From Paenibacillus sp. FSL H7-0331 (GTDB lineage Bacteria > Bacillota > Bacilli > Paenibacillales > NBRC-103111): a stretch of 64,000 bases of DNA. The DNA is taken from NCBI RefSeq assembly GCF_001956045.1, contig NZ_MRTH01000002.1, positions 248,001 to 312,000 on the forward strand, in the 5' to 3' direction. The position numbers and the translations under genes are program-made. A model generated the notes under the pieces. It saw only the letters and a program-made list of their open reading frames with translations. It was not told the origin of the DNA and did no database searches. This document shows positions 9,115 through 17,015 of the stretch, piece by piece (the stretch's first letter is position 1; every line of letters starts with the position of its first letter).

Positions 9115-10026
9115 ATGTACCGTATGCTGCTGCTGATTACCATGTTGATGATCCTGCTTCCATCAGCTGCTTCTGCACATGTGGTTAATGATCAAACCAT
9201 TTACGAGGACATTCAGTACTCTGCTGTGAAGGAGCAGATTGTTATATTGAGTGGATTGGGTGTTATTCCTTATGAGCACGGAGCCTCGCTATTCAAACCG
9301 GGTGATAAGTTGACGCGCAAGGAGCTCGCCCTGTGGGCTGGAACCTTCCTGCAAATAAAACCGGCGAATACGCCAACCGATGAGATTGTTAAAGCAGCAT
9401 TGGATAAGGGAATTGTAACATCTGTGCAAGGAAACGCGACCTATAAAGAGGTAGATCAGGCTTTTTTTCAAGGGCAAGCCAAGTTAGGTCGAAATGACGA
9501 AGAACTGACTCGGGAAGCGTTGGTCGTGATGATGAAGCCGTACCTGGAGCAAAAGGTTAACGGTCATACGTTGTACGAGATGGCAGGGTTTACTCCAGGA
9601 CCTTCTGGGAAAGTAGAAGACGTGACAACAAAGGATATGAAGGATAAAGACGGTAAAACAGTCAAAGCATTCATCCTGCAGATAAACGGCAAGTCCTTTG
9701 TATTGGGAGCTCATCCTAAAATCATTCAGGCCTCGGTAGATCCAACCGTTTGGAAAGGCAAAAACATCATTTCTTCCTGGTTGACCAAAGAGGATGGTAC
9801 TGAGCAGCTGCAGTTGGTCACGTTCGAGCAACAGTCTGCCAACCAGGGGGCTAAGGGGAATGACAGTCAGTCATCAACACACAACCATGCTGGACACAGC
9901 AGTGAATCGGATACAGCCCAAACGGCCGTATCGCCAGGGTTTCCCTACTTTCCCGCAGCCATTGGGGCGCTGATCGTGCTGCTTGCAGTCTGGCTATTTG
10001 CTAAGAGAAAACGGAAAACGGTATAG
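9115..10026 (+). CDS. Exported SLH-domain-like protein with C-terminal membrane anchor
   Basis: 303 residues. AGGAGG lies 8 bases before the ATG at 9115, so upstream in-frame codons are not used. A clear signal peptide ends near SAASA. The mature part begins with two degenerate S-layer-homology-like units (VKEQIVILSGLGVIPY... FKPGDKLTRKELALW), then a beta-rich region, a Ser/His-rich stretch containing HNHAGHSS, and a single membrane helix with a basic tail (LIVLLAVWLFAKRKRK). It would be held at the outer face of the membrane and might touch the cell wall. The His cluster could bind a metal, which would fit a nickel/metallophore reading of the importer, but this is speculative. Last gene of the operon. 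Confidence 0.8.
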   Translation: MYRMLLLITMLMILLPSAASAHVVNDQTIYEDIQYSAVKEQIVILSGLGVIPYEHGASLFKPGDKLTRKELALWAGTFLQIKPANTPTDEIVKAALDKGIVTSVQGNATYKEVDQAFFQGQAKLGRNDEELTREALVVMMKPYLEQKVNGHTLYEMAGFTPGPSGKVEDVTTKDMKDKDGKTVKAFILQINGKSFVLGAHPKIIQASVDPTVWKGKNIISSWLTKEDGTEQLQLVTFEQQSANQGAKGNDSQSSTHNHAGHSSESDTAQTAVSPGFPYFPAAIGALIVLLAVWLFAKRKRKTV

Positions 10027-10049
10027 CTAAAGCATGTTCATACAAGGAG

Positions 10050-10088
10050 GCCCACTGCGATAAACGGAAGCGCAGTGGGCTTTTTTTT
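10050..10088 (+). terminator. Intrinsic terminator of the importer/FtsEX-like operon
   Basis: A perfect 10-bp stem (GCCCACTGCG / CGCAGTGGGC) with an 11-base loop is followed directly by eight T. It ends the + strand operon just where the convergent gene's stop codon lies. Confidence 0.95.
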
Positions 10089-10654
10089 CATGAATTCACA
10101 CTGGACTCAGTGTCTTTGCGGTAGCTGGCTAAAGCTTGATTAAACCGGGAAAAATCCTTTGATAACAATCGTAATTTGTTTTTAATAGCGGTCTGTTTCT
10201 CAGGACTTTTCCAATAAAATAGCTCGTCGAGGCAATTATCGATTTGTTCCCTCAAGTCAAGAATATAGCGTTTTTGCGGATGCAGCAGGGACAAGGCATT
10301 TAAATCCTCCGCAAGCTCGTGACTCAGAAATTGAAGGTTTCGTTTGGGCAAGGCTTTGGATATAGGGAATATATCGGGTGTGTTATCCATTCGATAATTA
10401 CGACCAGGGACCTGTCTCCAGAACTCAGTCCATTCCTGATAGAGCCCCGTTTCATAAAGCAAGAACCCAAGAAATCCGCATAACCATGCCGTGCAGCTTG
10501 TATTTCTAAGGGTACAGCCCCTTCCATCAGCCAGATGAACACACCCACTGCAGCATGAGCCTCCATTCATGATACATACCTTGCATATCTGTTCAGTTCC
10601 AACCCTTTGTAAAAAATCAAGGCCTTGATCAATAACAATCTGTCTAGTGGTCAT
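10088..10654 (-). CDS. Cys-rich protein with possible metal-binding N-terminus
   Basis: 188 residues, preceded on its strand by GAGGA 8 bases before the ATG. The N-terminal third carries clustered cysteines (CKVC, SCCSGC, then single Cys in GCTLRNTSC and WLC) within a region like the YkgJ-type zinc/iron-chelating domains, although the spacing is not the textbook one. The remainder is helical, charged and without known motif. It is convergent with the long operon and divergent from the ArsR gene, so it may belong to neither. Function unknown; binding of a metal or Fe-S centre by the Cys cluster is an inference. Confidence 0.75.
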   Translation of the reverse strand: MTTRQIVIDQGLDFLQRVGTEQICKVCIMNGGSCCSGCVHLADGRGCTLRNTSCTAWLCGFLGFLLYETGLYQEWTEFWRQVPGRNYRMDNTPDIFPISKALPKRNLQFLSHELAEDLNALSLLHPQKRYILDLREQIDNCLDELFYWKSPEKQTAIKNKLRLLSKDFSRFNQALASYRKDTESSVNS

Positions 10655-10726
10655 ATGATTAATTCCTCATTTGTATTTAAGTATACCTGCTCAATATGTT
10701 ATCTAGTTAATACTAAATATCTTGTT

Positions 10727-10737
10727 ATTTGAATATA
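10727..10737. promoter_or_regulatory. Candidate ArsR half-site upstream of the ArsR gene
   Basis: ATTTGAATATA here is the exact reverse complement of TATATTCAAAT in front of the SulP gene (11276-11286). The core ATTTGAAT recurs again at 10845-10852 right before the ArsR ribosome site. Its function as an operator is inferred from repetition only. Confidence 0.4.
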
Positions 10738-10805
10738 AGGATTTTGCATAAAAAAAGCAAGCTATTGTTCCTGCAGAAAAAAATGTCGATTAGAGTGGAG
10801 GAAAG

Positions 10806-10833
10806 TTGTACAGGAATCGTTTTATGATATGAT
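10806..10833 (+). promoter_or_regulatory. Predicted sigma-A promoter of the ArsR gene
   Basis: TTGTAC and TATGAT are separated by 16 bases, 37 bases before the ArsR start codon. The ATTTGAAT element at 10845-10852 lies just downstream of the predicted transcription start, a position suited to autorepression. Confidence 0.55.
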
Positions 10834-10870
10834 AATATTTATATATTTGAATCTATGAGGAGAAATCACT

Positions 10871-11203
10871 ATGAATCTTGAGCTCCAGCAATTTAAGGCT
10901 GATTTTTACAAAGCGTTGGCCCATCCCATGAGAATTCGCATCCTTGAAGTTCTTTGCGAGGGTGATAAGAATGTCAATGAGATACAAGCCATTATTGGCA
11001 GTGAAGGCTCAGCGGTTTCGCAGCAGCTTTCGGTATTAAGAAATAAAAATGTTGTCTATGGCAGTAAAGAGGGGACAACGGTGGTATACAGCCTACGTGA
11101 TCCCTTGGTGAAAGACTTGCTGCAGGTTACCAAACAAATATTTGATAACCATCTGGTGGGCACCATCTCTCTTCTGGAAAGCATGCGTGCTTCAGAACAA
11201 TAG
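10871..11203 (+). CDS. ArsR-family transcriptional regulator
   Basis: 110-residue winged-helix regulator with AGGAG ribosome site. The family start KALAHPMRIRILEVL and recognition region GSEGSAVSQQLSVLRNKNVV are plain. The CxC/ELCVCDL arsenic-type motif is replaced by CEGDKNVNEI, so a metal thiolate site of the ArsR kind is not evident. It stands 111 bases upstream of a SulP transporter, and matching AT-rich inverted elements lie in front of both genes, so it most likely represses itself and the transporter. Signal unknown. Confidence 0.9.
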   Translation: MNLELQQFKADFYKALAHPMRIRILEVLCEGDKNVNEIQAIIGSEGSAVSQQLSVLRNKNVVYGSKEGTTVVYSLRDPLVKDLLQVTKQIFDNHLVGTISLLESMRASEQ

Positions 11204-11274
11204 GCTCTTTACACAGGTGTAAGGTTCTTCAGATTGAGGTATTGATTTTTTTGTTTATTAGTCTTATTATTGCT

Positions 11275-11298
11275 ATATATTCAAATAATCAAATATAT
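11275..11298. promoter_or_regulatory. Inverted repeat upstream of the SulP gene (candidate ArsR operator)
   Basis: Perfect arms ATATATT and AATATAT flank a 10-base centre, 16 bases before the SulP ATG. The left part contains TATATTCAAAT, whose complement occurs upstream of the ArsR gene. This is the best candidate binding site for the adjacent ArsR protein. Confidence 0.5.
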
Positions 11299-11314
11299 GA
11301 GAAGAAGGGTTGTT

Positions 11315-13039
11315 ATGAAGGGGTATGGGAGATTTGAAGGCTATAATTATCAAATGCTGCGTCGAGACCTCATATCAGGATTAATAGTCGCCGTTGTTGC
11401 CATCCCTCTTGGGATGGCTTTTGCTATTGCCTCCGGGGTAAAGCCGCAGTTTGGCATTTACACGACAATTGTGGCGGGTATTCTTATCTCACTGCTTGGT
11501 GGTTCCAAATTCCAGATTGGTGGTCCCACAGGTGCGTTTATTCCGATTTTATTTGCTATTGTGATGCAGTATGGGTATGAAGATTTACTGATAGCCGGTA
11601 TGATGGGAGGCTTCCTTCTGGTCTTGATGGGGATATTGAAGCTTGGGGTGTTGATCAAGTACATTCCGCGACCCGTCACGATCGGATTTACCTCGGGTAT
11701 CGCCGTTATTATCTTTTCGGGTCAGATCAGTAATTTTCTGGGGCTGACAAACTTAGAGCGTCATGAGGATTTTGTTTCGAATATGAAGGAAATGGTGCTG
11801 CATGTATCTACGGCGAATGTGTGGACTATGATAACAGCCCTTATTAGCTTAGGGGTTATTCTTATTATGCCCAAATTGAGTGCCAGAATACCGGGTTCAT
11901 TAGTGGGGTTAATTGTTTCGGCTACCGTAGCGGCCTTATTATTCAGAGGTGAAGTGGCAACAATCGGATCAACCTATGGGAACATTCCGAGCACACTGCC
12001 TAGCCTGCAGTTACCTCAGCTATCCATCGATAAAATCATCGGGCTGCTCCCGTCCGCTTTTGTCATTGCGATGCTTGGCGGGATTGAATCCTTGTTGTCC
12101 GCTGTTGTCGCAGATGGAATGACAGGCAGCCGACACAACAGCAACAAGGAGCTGATCGGTCAAGGAATCGCGAATATGGTGACTCCTTTATTTGGAGGGA
12201 TACCGGCAACAGGCGCGATTGCGCGCACAGCAACGAATATTAAAAATGGTGCTGTATCGCCTATGTCCGGTGTTGTACATGGTATTGTTGTATTATTGAT
12301 CCTGATCTTATTTGCTCCGTTATCCTCGGCCATCCCTCTAGCCAGCATGGCACCGATCCTGATGGTTGTGGCCTGGAATATGAGTGAACGTAAACATTTT
12401 GCAGAAATACTCAAAACCAAAACGAGTGACTCTGTTGTGCTCGTTATCACGTTCCTGCTTACGGTATTTACAGATTTAACAACGGCAGTTGAAATTGGAT
12501 TAATTATGGCAGTGCTACTGTTTGTCAAACGGATGAGCGATATGCTGGGAGTAGCCAAGGTGCTTCCAGATCCGTCACTGAAGCATGAAAAAGTAAAATC
12601 CTATATGGTGAGTGAAGGTCATGATTGCCCACAGCTGAGTATATATTCGATTGACGGTCCTTTATTTTTTGGTGTAGCGAGCACGTTTGAGCATTCGATT
12701 ATGGATTCCCTCCAAGAACCTCACCGAATGCTGCTGCTTCGTATGGCCAAGGTACCCTTCATGGACTCGACTGGAGCGGCGAACCTGGCCCATATTGTGA
12801 AGTATGTTACCCACGCAGGCGGGATTGTGCTCATTTCTGGTATTCAACATCAACCAAGAGCTTTCATGAAAAAGACAGGTCTTGATGTGGAAATTGGGCA
12901 TGACCATTTCTTCGAGCATACGGGGGAAGCAATAAATTATGCTCTGAAAAAGCTCGATTACAACAAGTGCGTGGGCTGCAAACATTTTGCATTTCGGGAA
13001 TGTGTGGCGTTATCAAGTCCTGCCCAAAAGGCTGAATAA
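11315..13039 (+). CDS. SulP-family anion transporter with STAS domain
   Basis: 574 residues from the ATG at 11315, chosen because AGAAGGG precedes it by a few bases; earlier in-frame TTG lies inside the inverted repeat. The N-terminal sulfate-transporter signature region (RRDLISGLIVAVVAIPLGMAFAI) and about ten or more membrane helices run to residue 410; a STAS domain follows (FFGVAS..., LLLRMAKVPFMDSTGAANL). Members carry sulfate, bicarbonate or other anions; substrate cannot be read here. An unusual C-terminal extension after the STAS domain has three Cys in a short span (KCVGCKHF, RECVAL), which might bind metal or be redox-active. Regulated, by inference, by the ArsR gene upstream. Confidence 0.92.
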   Translation: MKGYGRFEGYNYQMLRRDLISGLIVAVVAIPLGMAFAIASGVKPQFGIYTTIVAGILISLLGGSKFQIGGPTGAFIPILFAIVMQYGYEDLLIAGMMGGFLLVLMGILKLGVLIKYIPRPVTIGFTSGIAVIIFSGQISNFLGLTNLERHEDFVSNMKEMVLHVSTANVWTMITALISLGVILIMPKLSARIPGSLVGLIVSATVAALLFRGEVATIGSTYGNIPSTLPSLQLPQLSIDKIIGLLPSAFVIAMLGGIESLLSAVVADGMTGSRHNSNKELIGQGIANMVTPLFGGIPATGAIARTATNIKNGAVSPMSGVVHGIVVLLILILFAPLSSAIPLASMAPILMVVAWNMSERKHFAEILKTKTSDSVVLVITFLLTVFTDLTTAVEIGLIMAVLLFVKRMSDMLGVAKVLPDPSLKHEKVKSYMVSEGHDCPQLSIYSIDGPLFFGVASTFEHSIMDSLQEPHRMLLLRMAKVPFMDSTGAANLAHIVKYVTHAGGIVLISGIQHQPRAFMKKTGLDVEIGHDHFFEHTGEAINYALKKLDYNKCVGCKHFAFRECVALSSPAQKAE

Positions 13040-13381
13040 GAATCTCATGGGTCTTGTCATCGTAACAGATTTTTTTTAAATACAAGCAAGCTTCATCATA
13101 AGTTAATGTTATTCTTAGATCTAATTTTCGTTCAAGCGAAGATTAGGTCTATTTACTATTTCCACCTGAGGTTAGGAATGGAATTCCGCTGAACGGGGCT
13201 ATTGGCCGCCTTGACTTTAGACATATCAAGAAAAGTCCAAGTTTTTCAAAAATGTACTAATGCATAAAAAGCTTTTTTACAAAAAAGTCCAATTGATGGT
13301 TATCTGCCGCCTCTGTTAAGCTTGAACTACAATTTAATAACCATCATTTACCATTAATATCAATTTTATGGGGGTGTGAAC
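13040..13381. other. 342-base intergenic region before the biosynthetic cluster
   Basis: AT-rich region holding one clear hairpin (13117-13150) and an A/T-tract palindromic patch around 13265-13290 (AAAAAGCTTTTTT). No convincing sigma-A promoter was found although the cluster must be transcribed from here; TACAAT at 13328 lacks a matching -35. No ORF with a ribosome site was seen. Confidence 0.6.
13117..13150 (+). terminator. Hairpin after the SulP gene (weak terminator or leader structure)
   Basis: Arms of 14 bases (AGATCTAATTTTCG / CGAAGATTAGGTCT, two G-T pairs) with a 6-base loop. It is followed by ATTTACTATTT rather than a proper T run, so it is a poor intrinsic terminator. It could instead be part of the cluster leader. 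Confidence 0.45.
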
Positions 13382-14251
13382 ATGCAGAGTGAATTGAATC
13401 ATAGGGGGATCGATCATGGTATCAAGCATCATATACATACACCCGATCATCCGATATTAATCAGGTTGTTGGAAGCCGTATATTGGATCTATTTCATTGT
13501 ATTGTACCCCATCTATTATGTATGGAATAAACGTGATTTTACTAAAAGCAAGCTTAAAAATCCGTTCTATGTCAGCAAGCTTGTACGACTGATCGAAAAG
13601 CATCCACGTTTGTACGAATGGTCGATGTTTGTGTTGAACTTTCCCAAACCTACCTCTGTGTATGGTTTCTTACCACCGCTTAAGGGAAGTGTTCTGCAGG
13701 TTGGCTGCGGGACCGGACTTCTAAACAAGCATGTAGGCAAGCAGCAATCAAAGCAAATCGTCAATTTGGACATTAACCCGCATTATCTGGAATATGGAGT
13801 CCGCAAGGGTAGGTATGATTCTTACCTGCTTAGTGGGATTTATGAGGTTCCCATGGACGATAAAAGCTTTGATGTGATTATATTTGCCCGCTGCTTTCAT
13901 CATATTCGTCATCATAAAAAGGCTTTTGCCGAGTGTGCCCGACTGCTGCGGGATCATGGTGAGATCTGGGTTGTTGATCCGGTTATTTTGGAAGAAGCCG
14001 AATCCGGCAAGTCGATGACCGAAGGTTATATGGTGAATTCATCGATTGATGGAGTCATTTGGCGGTTCACGAAAGCTGCTTTGATCAAGCATATTATTAA
14101 AGCTTTGCCCTCCCAGCTTAAGCTGACATCTGTTACGGATGCCAGACAGCTGCATATGACGAACTATAACCGGAAGTATGCCCAAACAGACATTCTGGCC
14201 GTTATTGTCAAAACCAGCGATTCGGCCATTATTCATAAATCAAACAAATAA
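13382..14251 (+). CDS. Class I SAM-dependent methyltransferase
   Basis: First gene of the biosynthetic cluster, 289 residues from the ATG at 13382, with GGGGGTG just upstream (a GTG six bases earlier is possible). The SAM-binding glycine motif is LQVGCGTGLL, the acidic ribose contact is NLDINP, and FDVIIFARCFHHI is motif III-like. The core resembles the UbiE/methyltransferase-11 group. An N-terminal hydrophobic segment (LEAVYWIYFIVLYPIYYVW, residues about 27-45) may tether the enzyme to the membrane, which is unusual for a small-molecule methyltransferase and hints at a lipid-like or membrane-bound substrate. Substrate unknown. A carrier protein gene starts 12 bases downstream. Confidence 0.85.
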   Translation: MQSELNHRGIDHGIKHHIHTPDHPILIRLLEAVYWIYFIVLYPIYYVWNKRDFTKSKLKNPFYVSKLVRLIEKHPRLYEWSMFVLNFPKPTSVYGFLPPLKGSVLQVGCGTGLLNKHVGKQQSKQIVNLDINPHYLEYGVRKGRYDSYLLSGIYEVPMDDKSFDVIIFARCFHHIRHHKKAFAECARLLRDHGEIWVVDPVILEEAESGKSMTEGYMVNSSIDGVIWRFTKAALIKHIIKALPSQLKLTSVTDARQLHMTNYNRKYAQTDILAVIVKTSDSAIIHKSNK

Positions 14252-14263
14252 GGAGTGAAGTTC

Positions 14264-14506
14264 ATGCTTCAGGAAAAAATTATCGGGATTATCAGTGAAA
14301 TCAAAAATGAGCCGGAGCTGCTTCAAAATCTGCAGGGAAGCTCGGATGTGCTGAATGATGGAGGACTGGATTCACTGCAGCTGATTAATTTCATATTGCG
14401 GGTAGAGGATGAATTCAATATTGAAATTGATTTTGATGAATTTGATATGGTCCATTTGAACTCGATTGACACGTTCTGCTATTTTATTGAATCCCAAAGC
14501 GCATGA
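14264..14506 (+). CDS. Acyl/peptidyl carrier protein 1
   Basis: 80-residue discrete carrier from the ATG at 14264, with AAGGAG upstream. The phosphopantetheine site is GLDSLQLI with Ser37, followed by the acidic helix II (ILRVEDEFNIEIDFDEF). Its stop overlaps the ATG of an ATP-grasp ligase (ATGA), the same coupling expected for a carrier and its loading enzyme. In butirosin synthesis, carrier BtrI is loaded with glutamate by the ATP-grasp ligase BtrJ, which is the closest precedent for this pair. No phosphopantetheinyl transferase gene lies in the cluster, so a housekeeping one must act. Confidence 0.9.
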   Translation: MLQEKIIGIISEIKNEPELLQNLQGSSDVLNDGGLDSLQLINFILRVEDEFNIEIDFDEFDMVHLNSIDTFCYFIESQSA

Positions 14507-15843
14507 CAGGAGCAGAACGCATACCCCGTATTCAATGTGGAACCTTCGATGCCGAGACCTGCTGGCGGGATGAAAGATTAACCAGACTACCGTCCATCCC
14601 TGATCTACAGACACGTAACCTGGTGAACGCTATGGATGAGCTCTTGTTTGTATTTTGCCAGGATCAGGATGTGCTGTTGACCCGCTATGCGATGGATGAA
14701 GCGCACCGTCATTATTTGCAAGAAATCGGCTTCCATTTTACCTGCAATAAAGTGGATCTGGACATATCCGATCATGCAGCATCCAGTGAAATGAATATAT
14801 TCGAACGCTTGATGGCGACATTGCCAAATCTTCTACTCAATCAACAACTGCCGAAGAATGCTAAATTGGAGCCCTTTGCGATTTTGAATGGCATGGATGT
14901 ACTGGCTGAACAGCAGGGCTGGACGGTTCATGCACCCTCGCTTGAAATTGTGAAGCATGTGAATTCCAAAGCTTATTCAACAGAGCTGAAAGACAAGCTC
15001 GGTATTCAGAACGTAAGTCAATTTGTAAGGAGCCATGTTGAGCTGGATCGTATTGGCAAAAAACTGCTGGATGCAGGTGCGTTCCTGATTAAAGATACCT
15101 TTGGTGTATCCGGTAAAGGGAATCTGCTGATTTCTACAGAAAGCATGCTGAATCGGGTGAGTGCCTACATTTCCAAGCAGGAAAAGACCGATAAGGAAAC
15201 CCTGTTTATTGTGGAGCCTCTGCTGAATAAGGAAGTAGACTTCTCGTGCCAATTTGAAATCCTGCCGGATGGTGGATTTCATTTGATTTCGGTGCAGCAG
15301 GTGATGAATGCCGATTTTGCCTATCAAGGCTCGGTAACAGCAGCGCCTCAATTGATGCGGCAGCTGGAGCGGGACGGTTATTGGGAGCTGATGCAGGCCG
15401 TTGCCGTCCAACTGTATAAGAGTGGTTACTTTGGACATGTTTGCGTCGATTCGATGGTTCTTCAGGATGGCAGCATAGTTCCTCTAGTCGAAATCAATGC
15501 GAGAAAATCGATGAGTCTTATCAAGCATCAGCTTGATAACTATCTGGGTGCGCATTCGCTTGAAGGTTATTTGACCTATGTATCGATGGTGGGTTCGAAC
15601 CCGATTTCTTTTGGAGATGTGCTGCATGCAATGGAGTACGAGGGGCTATTGTACAAAGACGGACGCCGTCATGGCATCATTCCGTTAAGTGCGAATACTT
15701 TTAAAGTGAATCAACAACAAGATGGACGTTATAAGGCGCGCATGTATGTATCGATTGTGACGAGTGATTTGGCGGAAGGGGAGCAACTAGTCAGTAGGCT
15801 GCGTTCACTGCTGTCATCGCTAGCCATCATAGTATCCAGTTAG
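14503..15843 (+). CDS. ATP-grasp ligase, BtrJ/PGM1-like
   Basis: 446 residues, overlapping the carrier gene by 4 bases. The N-terminal 150 residues look like a pre-ATP-grasp domain; the ATP-grasp core shows VNSKAYSTEL, the glycine-rich loop FLIKDTFGVSGKGN and the Mg-binding VEINARKSMS. A C-terminal domain of about 100 residues follows, as in PGM1-type peptide ligases. ATP-grasp enzymes of this kind make an acyl phosphate and join it to an amine or thiol. Adjacent coupling with a carrier suggests it loads an amino acid onto that carrier, like BtrJ, but amide formation between two small molecules is equally possible. Confidence 0.82.
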   Translation: MTGAERIPRIQCGTFDAETCWRDERLTRLPSIPDLQTRNLVNAMDELLFVFCQDQDVLLTRYAMDEAHRHYLQEIGFHFTCNKVDLDISDHAASSEMNIFERLMATLPNLLLNQQLPKNAKLEPFAILNGMDVLAEQQGWTVHAPSLEIVKHVNSKAYSTELKDKLGIQNVSQFVRSHVELDRIGKKLLDAGAFLIKDTFGVSGKGNLLISTESMLNRVSAYISKQEKTDKETLFIVEPLLNKEVDFSCQFEILPDGGFHLISVQQVMNADFAYQGSVTAAPQLMRQLERDGYWELMQAVAVQLYKSGYFGHVCVDSMVLQDGSIVPLVEINARKSMSLIKHQLDNYLGAHSLEGYLTYVSMVGSNPISFGDVLHAMEYEGLLYKDGRRHGIIPLSANTFKVNQQQDGRYKARMYVSIVTSDLAEGEQLVSRLRSLLSSLAIIVSS

Positions 15844-15854
15844 GGGATGAGGTT

Positions 15855-17015
15855 TTGAAGCAAACGCTCGTAACCATTCTTTGCTCCGGTTTTGGTCTCG
15901 GCTTTTATAACCCGGGATTAATCGTCAGCTATCAATTAAGGCAGAAGCAGATCGCAACGGAGGTATTGGTGTTTGAAAGCTTTGTACAGCAGGATAAGCA
16001 GGATAAAATACTGGACAGCAAAAAGGCCTACCATGATAACTTCGCATTAGCGTTGGTGGCAACAAAGATTCCGAAGGATATTCGCGACAGTATCGATTTT
16101 GAGCAGGTTGATCAACTATTGGAAGCATGGGCTAAGGAGGGGAGGCGTGATTTTATTGCATTATCCGGACATTGGGTCTACATTCTGGACCTGTACCGGG
16201 CCAAGCTGAAGGAGGGGAGTAAGGACGAGAGTAAGCACGTTTTGCAGGTCGATTTGCTCTATGTGGATTCCGATTTATCTCCATCGTGGAAAGGCTTGAA
16301 GAAGTTTAACCCGCTATATAATGAGCCCTACAACGACGTATGGCTCTACCAGGCATCGAGCGGCATCATCGCCTGCTTCATTCCTGTGGGAGAAGACGCT
16401 GTTATCCCCTTAAGTGACCGTCATCACCGTTATGTGATTCACGGAGGCGGCTGGGGAATGGGAACGTATCAGGGTAAGATTCCCGAGCTTCGGGAGCTTG
16501 GCTTCAAGCTCGATATTGTTGCTTACGAGCAGGAGGAGACGTTGGATCCGAGGTCGGGTGACCGTTATTTCATGAATGCCCCTTCGTGGACAGCTTGGCG
16601 TAAGGGCCCCAAAGGAGAGCACGATCTGCCGTTATTCGCCGAGATTAAGCCGATGGAAGAACCCAAGTATGCAAATCTGGAATCACATCATGGTCTCTAT
16701 GACGTTATTCGTCAAGCCAAAGCAATCATTAGTAAGCCCGGGGCAGGGACTCTGATGGACTCTCTAGCTTCGGCAACTCCCGTTATAATGCTGGAACCGT
16801 TCGGTTCCCATGAAAAGCGCAATGCCGAGCTATGGGCGCTTAAAGGCTTCGGTATCTCGTACGAGGATTGGAAGCAAAGCGGCTTCTCCGAGGAGATTTT
16901 GCATGAGCTTCACCTTAACCTAATTCAGCAAAGGTCGATTACACCGAGCTATACGGAGGTGCTTATCGAAGCACACGACTTACACAAACAAGGGAGGATC
17001 GTTCATGTTGATTAA
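15855..17015 (+). CDS. GT-B fold glycosyltransferase (UGT/MurG-like)
   Basis: 386 residues, starting at TTG 15855 after GGGGATGAGG. The C-terminal half has the nucleotide-sugar binding pattern of GT1/GT28 enzymes: KAIISKPGAGTLMDSLASATPVIML followed by a short gap and an Asn/Glu-containing helix (HEKRNAELWALKGFG); motif quoted in part only. The N-terminal half is a Rossmann-like acceptor domain (FGLGFYNPGLI). It overlaps the next gene by 11 bases. Three nucleotide-sugar genes later in the cluster could supply its donor. Acceptor unknown. Confidence 0.75.
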   Translation: MKQTLVTILCSGFGLGFYNPGLIVSYQLRQKQIATEVLVFESFVQQDKQDKILDSKKAYHDNFALALVATKIPKDIRDSIDFEQVDQLLEAWAKEGRRDFIALSGHWVYILDLYRAKLKEGSKDESKHVLQVDLLYVDSDLSPSWKGLKKFNPLYNEPYNDVWLYQASSGIIACFIPVGEDAVIPLSDRHHRYVIHGGGWGMGTYQGKIPELRELGFKLDIVAYEQEETLDPRSGDRYFMNAPSWTAWRKGPKGEHDLPLFAEIKPMEEPKYANLESHHGLYDVIRQAKAIISKPGAGTLMDSLASATPVIMLEPFGSHEKRNAELWALKGFGISYEDWKQSGFSEEILHELHLNLIQQRSITPSYTEVLIEAHDLHKQGRIVHVD

